This document shows, in pieces, positions 57,125-64,000 of a stretch of 64,000 nucleotides of DNA. Origin of the DNA: Sulfurimonas sp. (GTDB taxonomy: Bacteria; Campylobacterota; Campylobacteria; Campylobacterales; Sulfurimonadaceae); NCBI GenBank assembly GCA_030949825.1, contig JAUZSC010000008.1:124001-188000 (forward strand), read 5' to 3'. How positions within the stretch are numbered: position 1 is the stretch's first letter; every line of letters begins with the position of its first letter. Made by a program: the position numbers and the translations under genes. The notes under the pieces were generated by a model, which saw nothing but the letters and a program-made list of their open reading frames with translations, searched no databases and had not been told where the DNA came from.

Positions 57125-58016
57125 CAAACTCTCTCAAGAGGAGAGAGAGCAGCTGATAAGCGTTGCTAACAATGAGAGCTATAAAAACCTATCCTCGCAT
57201 CAAATAGTGCCTAAGCTTGCAGACAAAGGAATTTACCTTGCATCTGAATCAACATTTTACAGAGTACTCAAAGAGCATAAGCAACTGACCCATAGACATA
57301 AACAAAAAGAAGGGAGTAGACATAAGCCAACTCCTTTGGTAGCCTCAGAGCCTAATCAAATATACAGTTGGGATATTACTTATCTACCAACAACAGTGCA
57401 AGGTGTATTTTATTACCTTTACCTCTTTATGGATATATATAGTCGCAAGATAGTCGGATGGCAAATCTATACCAAACAGAGCAGCGAGTTGGCTTCTGAA
57501 GTTATTAAAGATATAGCTATTAATGAAAACATCAAAGTAGATACAGTAACACTGCACTCAGACAATGGCTCCCCTATGAAAGGAGCTACATTTTTAACAA
57601 CACTTCAAAAGCTAGGCATTATGCCCACCTTTAGTAGACCTAGCGTGAGTAACGATAATCCTTACTCAGAGTCCATGTTTAAAACACTCAAATATACACC
57701 CTCCTATCCTAGTAAGCCATTTGATAGTGTAGTTGAGGCAAGAATATGGTGTGAAACATTTGTGACTTGGTATAACCATCAACACTGTCATAGTAGTATT
57801 GGGTTTGTCACACCAGTTCAAAGACACTTGCTTCAAGATAAGGAGATTTTAGAGAAAAGACATCGAGTATATGAGAAGGCTAAAGCAGCCAACCCTCGTA
57901 GATGGAGTGGTAGTACTCGTAACTGGTATTTCACAAAAGAAGTACATTTAAACCCCAATAAAGCAAAGGTAAACAATATAGCTGATAAAGTTTCAGCTGA
58001 AAGACATTCGGGTTAG
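57078..58016 (+). CDS. IS3-family transposase OrfB (rve/DDE integrase domain)
   Basis: IYSWDITYLPTTVQGVFYYLYLFMDIYSRKIVGWQIY; HSDNGSPMKGATF; DNPYSESMFKTLKY. Confidence 0.9.
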   Translation: MSRISRTQRINFEPTNKLSQEEREQLISVANNESYKNLSSHQIVPKLADKGIYLASESTFYRVLKEHKQLTHRHKQKEGSRHKPTPLVASEPNQIYSWDITYLPTTVQGVFYYLYLFMDIYSRKIVGWQIYTKQSSELASEVIKDIAINENIKVDTVTLHSDNGSPMKGATFLTTLQKLGIMPTFSRPSVSNDNPYSESMFKTLKYTPSYPSKPFDSVVEARIWCETFVTWYNHQHCHSSIGFVTPVQRHLLQDKEILEKRHRVYEKAKAANPRRWSGSTRNWYFTKEVHLNPNKAKVNNIADKVSAERHSG

Positions 58017-58294
58017 ACAAAGGTGGTACTTTCTAGGTACTTAATTTGGACAACTAGACTGACATCTACCGAAATGCAAAGAGAAAGTGTTTTCACAAAG
58101 AGTACGATAGTTCTTTGTGATGATGGTGTAAGAAAAAAATTCATAGATGCTATGCAAAGTGACTTAGATAAAATGGAAAACTTCATTATAAACTTAGAAA
58201 ACATACTACTTCAAGAATATACACTTAAAGATATACTGATTCAAGAAGATAAGTATAAGATATCTGAGGGCTTTGCGTTTAGGAGTAATAAATT

Positions 58295-58849
58295 ATGATG
58301 ATAGAAAAGCTTGGAGGAAGTATAGGCGTGTTATACGATGGTTTAAAACAGATTAGAGATAAGGATGGTGAATCTGAAGGAGGAGTTGAAGCATTCACTA
58401 GTGTTGAACTTCAAAAGTTTAGAAGATTAAATACTAAACTCATGGACTACGAGAAAATAATGCGTAAAGAGACAGAGAAGCTATTTAGTTATGCACAAAC
58501 AAGAGTTGAAGATAAGCATGATATTGTTAGTGATTTTGAGTTAACAGTAGACGTGTATTTTTATCTTGATGAAAATGATTCTGTATACATTAAAGATGAT
58601 TTTGGAAATAGTGATAATATAATGACTATATTGAGGACATGGAAGCAAGGTACTCTAAAGTGGGATTGGGGCTACGGAGATAATAAGTGTCATAATACCA
58701 TTCCAATGAGACAAGGAACAGCTATGGAGTATGACAAACATTGTGCAACTTTTCATGCGCTCTACGACCATACAAAGTTGAGCTATAAAGAGATACTCAA
58801 GATAGGTGCATTTGAGTTGGATATTAAGGTGCATTTTGAATACTCTTAG
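58295..58849 (+). CDS. hypothetical protein of WYL cassette
   Basis: 184 aa ORF overlapping the end of the interrupted gene. Confidence 0.65.
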   Translation: MMIEKLGGSIGVLYDGLKQIRDKDGESEGGVEAFTSVELQKFRRLNTKLMDYEKIMRKETEKLFSYAQTRVEDKHDIVSDFELTVDVYFYLDENDSVYIKDDFGNSDNIMTILRTWKQGTLKWDWGYGDNKCHNTIPMRQGTAMEYDKHCATFHALYDHTKLSYKEILKIGAFELDIKVHFEYS

Positions 58850-58894
58850 TGAATGCTCATTATTTTATTCTACTAAAATTAAAAGGAAAAATCT

Positions 58895-59335
58895 ATGAAA
58901 AGTTATATTTTAATGATATTAATATTTACATCGCTGTGCTCTAATGAACCACCAAAGTATTGTAATTCAGATACAACACATACTATTGATATATGGCTAG
59001 CAAAAGAAATGAAAAAGCTAGATTCCAACCCTATGACTTTACATTGGAAGTATAATGATCTTGTATCAGAATCTTTTACTAAGTGGGATGCTCAACTCAA
59101 TAGAACGTACAAGCTATTTAGAGGAAAGTTAAACTCTACTGACAAAAGAGCTTTGCTTATTGCTCAAAGAGCATGGTTGAAGTTTTATAGTGCAGAGCTG
59201 GCTTTAGAAGGGAGTCTCAGTAGAAATAGTGGACAGATGGGCGCACTTAATGTTCTTTTAAAAAGTATTAAACTTACGAGGAAGAGGAATTGTCAATTGT
59301 TGAAGTATAGTGAGGAATGGGATCTTTTTTATTAG
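58895..59335 (+). CDS. LprI-like (DUF1311) exported protein
   Basis: Signal peptide; WDAQLNRTYKLFRGKLNSTDKRALLIAQRAWLKFYSAE. Confidence 0.7.
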   Translation: MKSYILMILIFTSLCSNEPPKYCNSDTTHTIDIWLAKEMKKLDSNPMTLHWKYNDLVSESFTKWDAQLNRTYKLFRGKLNSTDKRALLIAQRAWLKFYSAELALEGSLSRNSGQMGALNVLLKSIKLTRKRNCQLLKYSEEWDLFY

Positions 59336-59437
59336 ACTCATATCTATAAGTATGCCTTAAACTCCATTCTTGATATTGTGTTCGGGCGTGGGAGGTAGCT
59401 TTTATATTTCTTTTTTTGTTATAATATACAATAATAA

Positions 59438-59656
59438 ATGAACGAGGAATATTCTATGAGCAATGCACAGATACTACAAGAAGCCTTACAACTAAATCCT
59501 CAAGAACGATATATAGTCGTTGAAAGCTTACTTAAAAGCTTGGATAAACCTGATGATAGTGTTGATGATATTTGGGCTAATGAAGCAGAGAAAAGACTTC
59601 AAAACTATAGAGACAATAAAGTACAAACTATTCGATTTGAAGAAGTTTTCAATTAA
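59438..59656 (+). CDS. addiction-module antitoxin (CHP02574-like)
   Basis: LNPQERYIVVESLLKSLDKPDD...DIWANEAEKRLQNY. Confidence 0.82.
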   Translation: MNEEYSMSNAQILQEALQLNPQERYIVVESLLKSLDKPDDSVDDIWANEAEKRLQNYRDNKVQTIRFEEVFN

Positions 59657-59952
59657 TGAAAATTGAGTTTTTACCTGAAGCAAAATCTGAACTAGATGAA
59701 GCAGTTGAATACTATGAACTTCAAGCAAAAGGTTTAGGAGCAACATTTAAAAGTTTCGCTAAAGAAACTATAAAAAGGGTTGCTACATTTCCAACAGCAT
59801 GGACAACTATTAAACCAAATATACGAAGATGTATAATGCATAAATTTCCATATAATGTTCTCTATTCTATAGAAGAAGACTGTATATTAATAATAGCAAT
59901 AGCACACCATCATAGATATCCAAATTATTGGGATAAAAGAGTCAAAAGCTAA
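59656..59952 (+). CDS. RelE/ParE-family toxin
   Basis: EFLPEAKSELDEAVEYYELQAKGLG...PYNVLYSIEEDCILIIAIAHHHRYPNYW. Confidence 0.87.
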   Translation: MKIEFLPEAKSELDEAVEYYELQAKGLGATFKSFAKETIKRVATFPTAWTTIKPNIRRCIMHKFPYNVLYSIEEDCILIIAIAHHHRYPNYWDKRVKS

Positions 59953-60123
59953 TCTTTTTTATTCAGAGAATTTTAAATAATAATGCCTCAAGCATTCCCT
60001 ATTGAATTGCCCATAAACACCATGAGAAAGGACAGAAATAAGACTTATTTTAGACTGATTGATAATCCTAAAACTACGATGTCAGTGGGTTCTACTAGCA
60101 GTAATGGTGCTATTCTAGACTAT

Positions 60124-60184
60124 CTTGAAAGCCGGCGAGGAGTTAAATCCTCCCAGAGTTCGAATCTCTGAGGGTCCACCACTT
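60124..60184 (+). repeat. attR: duplicated 3' end of tRNA-Ser
   Basis: 61-bp perfect copy of 46051-46111. Confidence 0.92.
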
Positions 60185-60279
60185 CTTAATAATCACAAAC
60201 CTTTGAAACCCTTACAACCCCTTGCTTAACAGCTATTTTACTGTTTTGAACGATTTAGAGGGAGACACAAAAGGCGATA
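60168..60279 (+). repeat. 112-bp inverted repeat, left arm
   Basis: Perfect reverse complement of 61787-61898; starts inside attR (ctgagggtccaccactt). Confidence 0.93.
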
Positions 60280-60297
60280 CAAAACACACCGAGTTTA

Positions 60298-61548
60298 ATG
60301 CTTGGATTACCTATGAGTATCTCTTTATCCACCAACAAAAACGAATATTATTGCTTACGATTTCGTGTCCATAAGAGATTAATCCCCTACTTCAAGAAAC
60401 CACTCATCCGAAAATCACTTTACACCAAAAATAAGAGACAAGCTCAACTAAAAGCAGATAAGATTTATGATCCCTATCAACAGATATTGAATACTGTATC
60501 AATCATAACTACTGAACAAACTCAACAGCTTGTAGATAAATTCATTGAAGAACAATTAGAACAAAATACGATGAAAACATTTACGATAGACTCAACCAAA
60601 TACAAAGCTCTATCATCCATTACAATTGAAGATGCTTATAACAAATTCTGTGTCTGGTATAAACAACAAAGGATAGGCGAAAAGCAATACTCACTTACTA
60701 CCAAGAAAATACACAATATTATTATCCCATTTATCGGTATGAACACTAATGTAGATGATATTACTCTTGAAACGATTGAAGAGTTTAGGGAGTTTCTGCT
60801 TACTATGCCTAATGTCAACAAATTCATATACAAACATTTATCTTTCACTCAACTCATACATTTATCTGATACACCACAAGAAGACTTAATTACCGTTAGC
60901 ACTCAAATTAAATATCTGAAAATAGTAAAACAGTTTTTCCTCTACATGATTAAAGCTAATCTAATCAAATATAATCCATGCAGCTTACTCACTATGCCAA
61001 ATAATACCATTCCAAACAGAGAACCATTTGATGATGCAGATATGCAGAAGTTATTCAAGATATTTGATGACTTAGATGACAGAAAATATATTTACTATAT
61101 CCTTGCATATACGGGCATGAGACCTTCTGAACTATGGAAGTGTAAAATCTCAGTTAGCGATACAAATATAGTGTATTTTGATTTGACCGAAAAAACGATA
61201 CAATTAAAAACACTCTCAAGTAATCGGGCTATACCACTTCACAACAAATTATTAGAGATGGGTATAGACAAAAAACTATCTTCATTACAATCTTGTTTTA
61301 CTCAAACTGCTATCAGTATCTACTTCAACAAAGTCATTAAAAATATGATTACCGATGAAAAAAATAAGATTATGTACTCTTTTAGACATACGGTCGCAAC
61401 TGAACTAAAAAGAGCTGAAGTTCATATGGATAAAGTTTCTGAACTGTTAGGTCATAGTTATACCAATAGTTCAATGACAAAAGAAGTTTATGCCCAAGGA
61501 TATACCCTTGAACAGCTTCAAGTAGCAATCAATCATCTAAACTTTTAA
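60298..61548 (+). CDS. tyrosine recombinase/phage-type integrase
   Basis: TGMRPSELW, YSFRHTVATELKRAE, ELLGHSYTNSSMTKEVYAQGY (R..HxxR..H..Y). Confidence 0.92.
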   Translation: MLGLPMSISLSTNKNEYYCLRFRVHKRLIPYFKKPLIRKSLYTKNKRQAQLKADKIYDPYQQILNTVSIITTEQTQQLVDKFIEEQLEQNTMKTFTIDSTKYKALSSITIEDAYNKFCVWYKQQRIGEKQYSLTTKKIHNIIIPFIGMNTNVDDITLETIEEFREFLLTMPNVNKFIYKHLSFTQLIHLSDTPQEDLITVSTQIKYLKIVKQFFLYMIKANLIKYNPCSLLTMPNNTIPNREPFDDADMQKLFKIFDDLDDRKYIYYILAYTGMRPSELWKCKISVSDTNIVYFDLTEKTIQLKTLSSNRAIPLHNKLLEMGIDKKLSSLQSCFTQTAISIYFNKVIKNMITDEKNKIMYSFRHTVATELKRAEVHMDKVSELLGHSYTNSSMTKEVYAQGYTLEQLQVAINHLNF

Positions 61549-61558
61549 CACCTATCAT

Positions 61559-61783
61559 TTAAGTCTTTGCATTGATGGCATAAATTACTTTATCTGTAAT
61601 AATTTTTACAGTTTCATCATCAGGTAATTGACCTTCTAATGCAGATGTTTTTAATATCTTTTTTACTATTTTGTCCGCTTGTTTTAGAATCTCTTTATCA
61701 GTAGTAGGGTTATACCCTTCTATTTGACTTGATATAGTTGCTGCCTTAACAGCTTCTTCATATGAAAATGGTGGTTTATTCAT
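61559..61783 (-). CDS. VbhA-like small protein (putative Fic-toxin antitoxin fold)
   Basis: 74 aa; AATISSQIEGY fits the (S/T)xxxE(G/N) inhibitory motif. Confidence 0.55.
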   Translation of the reverse strand: MNKPPFSYEEAVKAATISSQIEGYNPTTDKEILKQADKIVKKILKTSALEGQLPDDETVKIITDKVIYAINAKT

Positions 61784-61786
61784 GGT

Positions 61787-61898
61787 TATCGCCTTTTGTG
61801 TCTCCCTCTAAATCGTTCAAAACAGTAAAATAGCTGTTAAGCAAGGGGTTGTAAGGGTTTCAAAGGTTTGTGATTATTAAGAAGTGGTGGACCCTCAG
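61787..61898 (-). repeat. 112-bp inverted repeat, right arm
   Basis: Perfect reverse complement of 60168-60279. Confidence 0.93.
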
Positions 61899-62095
61899 CT
61901 TAAAATAAAATCATTACATACACACTTGTAAGCACCATTCTATCTTTTGTGTCTCCCTCTAAATCGTTCAAAACAGTAAAATAGCTGTTAAGCAAGGGGT
62001 TGTAAGGGTTTCAAAGGTTTGTGATTATTAAGAAGTGGTGGACCCTCAGCTTAAAATAAAATCATTACATACACACTTGTAAGCACCATTCTATC
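61793..62095. repeat. 151-bp tandem duplication (two copies) including most of the right inverted-repeat arm
   Basis: cttttgtgtctccctctaaatcg...gtggtggaccctcag...caccattctatc repeats with period 151; 16-bp third start at 62128-62143. Confidence 0.92.
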
Positions 62096-62568
62096 GGGAT
62101 TTGTCTGTCACAAACATAAATGTGTCCCCTTTTGTGTCTCCCTTTTTATACATTAACAATTTCAATTTCAAAGAACGATATATGTATCATATACATAGCT
62201 CTCTACACAAATATTTTACGCTTTAAAAGCCTATTTTGAGCACTTTAAGGAAATTATTAAGTTAAATATTGATATTTTCAATATCAATGTATTGTTTTTT
62301 TAAGCCTTTTTCTTATAAATGGATGGAAATATAAACTTTATGGTAAAAACAACTGTAGTATTTGAGTTCAATTGACTTGATTAGCCGTTATTTCCTAACT
62401 TATATTTTTACAACCCCATAAACAAGGGGTTCTGTCCTTTTGAGTTGTGTAGAGAGGTATGATCATATATGGTATACATTTTACATTCTTTTGCTCTATT
62501 ATAGGAGCTTATCTGAAAGAATGTCAAAGGTTCTAAACCCCTTTATTCTTATGGATAAAGAAGAGGAT

Positions 62569-63141
62569 TTATGCTGCTTCTTGAAGCTTCTTATATGAAG
62601 ATATATATCTCAATAATGTGCTTCTTCCAATCTCAAATTCATCAGCAATCTGTTGTGCTGTCATCCCTTGTTTTTGAAGCTCAATTGCTTGAATTGTTTT
62701 CTCTTCATTGAATTTAGCTTGGGGACCGAATTTTACACCACACTTCTTTGCAGATAAAATTCCATCAGCTTGTCTCTCAGCCCTCAAATCGGTTTCGAAT
62801 GCGGATACAATTGATAGTAGACCAATCATGAGTCTTCCTGCTGAACTTGATGTATCTAAATCTTGTTCAGTAGCTTGGAACGAAACACCTTTTTCATTTA
62901 ATGTATCAATAATCTGATGCAAATCTTTCACAGAACGAGAACATCTGTCTAATCTCGTTACATAGAATTCATCTCTATCTCTTACGAAGTCTAATGCTTC
63001 TTGAAGTTCAATTCTATTGAATTGTTGCTTACCGCTCATCTTCTCAGTAAATATCTTCTCACATCCTATTAATTCTAATGCTTCAATCTGACTATTTAGG
63101 TTCTGACCTGAACTGGAGACACGTGCATATCCTACTCTCAT
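62569..63141 (-). CDS. serine recombinase (resolvase/invertase family)
   Basis: VGYARVSSSGQNLNSQIEAL; YVTRLDRCSRSVKDL; C-terminal HTH QQIADEFEIGRSTLLRYI. Confidence 0.93.
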   Translation of the reverse strand: MRVGYARVSSSGQNLNSQIEALELIGCEKIFTEKMSGKQQFNRIELQEALDFVRDRDEFYVTRLDRCSRSVKDLHQIIDTLNEKGVSFQATEQDLDTSSSAGRLMIGLLSIVSAFETDLRAERQADGILSAKKCGVKFGPQAKFNEEKTIQAIELQKQGMTAQQIADEFEIGRSTLLRYISSYKKLQEAA

Positions 63142-63177
63142 GATAATTCCTTAATTCCTTTATATGGTGTACCATAA

Positions 63178-64000
63178 CCCCCTGTGTCAGGATAGTTGTC
63201 CGAAACTTATGATATAAATCTTAATAAGGAACAAGACAATGAGATATAGTAAAGCATACAAAGAAAAAGCAGTAAAAAAAGTGTTGGAAATGAGAGACAC
63301 CCAAACTATGGGAACAATAGCAAAAGGCTTAAATATCTCAAAAGCCACCCTGCACATATGGCTAAAAAATACTAAGGATACTCAAACAACAGATGGAGTG
63401 ATAACACTTTCTGATAAGCTCCAAATCCTAAAAGAAAGCTACAGCATGAACGATGAAGCACTCAGTGCTTACTGCAGAGAGAAAGGTCTATTTAAACATC
63501 AACTCCAAGAGTGGGAGAAGGACTTCCTTAAAGCCCATAAACCTGAAGACTCTACCGCTAAGAAAGCCCTAGAGGAGGAGAGAAGTAAGAGTAAAGCCTT
63601 AGCCAAGGAGTTGCGACGAAAGGAAAAGGCTCTAGCAGAGACAGCAACACTCTTAGTATTGCAAAAAAGTTTCAAGCACTGTTGGAGGGAGAGGAAGTAT
63701 GATACCTCTAGCAGTGCGAAAAGATATCTTAATCCTTGTTACACAAGCACATACAGATGGAGCACCTTTTTATAAAATAGCCCCTATCGTAGGATGTTGC
63801 ACGAGAACACTCAAAAGATGGCAAGCTAATGAGCAGGATAAGCAGAACCCAGCGAATAAACTTCGAACCAACTAACAAACTCTCTCAAGAGGAGAGAGAG
63901 CAGCTGATAAGCGTTGCTAACAATGAGAGCTATAAAAACCTATCCTCGCATCAAATAGTGCCTAAGCTTGCAGACAAAGGAATTTACCTTGCATCTGAAT
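63178..64000 (+). mobile_element. IS3-family insertion sequence, copy 2 (truncated by window end)
   Basis: Starts ccccctgtgtcaggatagttgtccgaaa; near-identical to copy 1 at a constant 6750-bp offset until the A-run indel. Confidence 0.9.
63239..63775 (+). CDS. IS3-family transposase OrfA, copy 2 (frame altered at A6 run)
   Basis: Same as 56489 ORF to LLVLQK, then frame differs by one A. Confidence 0.8.
   Translation: MRYSKAYKEKAVKKVLEMRDTQTMGTIAKGLNISKATLHIWLKNTKDTQTTDGVITLSDKLQILKESYSMNDEALSAYCREKGLFKHQLQEWEKDFLKAHKPEDSTAKKALEEERSKSKALAKELRRKEKALAETATLLVLQKSFKHCWRERKYDTSSSAKRYLNPCYTSTYRWSTFL

Larger units (their letters stand above)
56428..58070 (+). mobile_element. IS3-family insertion sequence, copy 1 (1643 bp)
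   Basis: Inverted ends TGTCAGgaTAGTTGTCCgAA / TGTCAGtcTAGTTGTCCaAA; 5-bp TSD gaaat at 56423-56427 and 58071-58075; orfA and orfB. Confidence 0.88.
55961..58298 (+). pseudogene. hypothetical gene interrupted by IS3 element (exact reading frame restored without the IS)
   Basis: ...DYASVDYE (to 56427) joins MQRESVFTKSTIVLCDDGVRKKFIDAMQ...(58076-58298) once IS and one GAAAT copy are removed. Confidence 0.8.
46051..60184. mobile_element. ~14 kb genomic island integrated in tRNA-Ser, bounded by 61-bp direct repeats
   Basis: Identical 61-bp sequence at 46051-46111 and 60124-60184; integrase remnant near attL; IS elements and accessory genes inside. Confidence 0.88.

Noticed and set aside
59983-60171. 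62-aa ORF ending in LESRRGVKSSQSSNL
   Set aside because: Its C-terminus is translated tRNA-Ser att repeat; no independent coding support

Overview
AT-rich window whose gene content fits Campylobacterota (Sulfurimonas-like; taxonomy is inference). About 1-45.6 kb is core chromosome: a DabB/NuoL-like fragment at the left edge, a 5-gene 2-oxoacid:acceptor oxidoreductase operon, rplM-rpsI, AddAB-like helicase/nuclease genes, a cbb3 oxidase (ccoNOQP) next to an aa3-type oxidase cluster, carA, purA, hisZ, uppP, rdgB, infC, thrS and ilvD. Then come tRNA-Gly, -Leu, -Cys and -Ser. tRNA-Ser(UGA) is the attachment site of a ~14 kb island: a 61-bp perfect copy of its 3' end recurs at 60124-60184. The island carries an integrase remnant split by an IS4-like element, DUF1232 paralogues, a coupled two-gene operon of unknown function (PH/TerB-like plus large novel protein), a WYL-regulator-led cassette split by an IS3 element, and a ParE-type TA pair. 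Right of attR is a second recombination module: a tyrosine recombinase and a VbhA-like small ORF face each other and are flanked by 112-bp perfect inverted repeats that contain the tRNA-Ser att core and serve as the leader of both genes; one arm lies in a 151-bp tandem duplication. A serine recombinase and a second IS3 copy follow. Several core genes (ilvD, addA/addB, a membrane protein) are broken at A/T homopolymers, more likely sequence error than biology. Best candidates for undescribed biology: the 50.6-53.8 kb operon, the WYL cassette at 53.9-58.8 kb, and the inverted-repeat integrase module at 60.1-62.1 kb.
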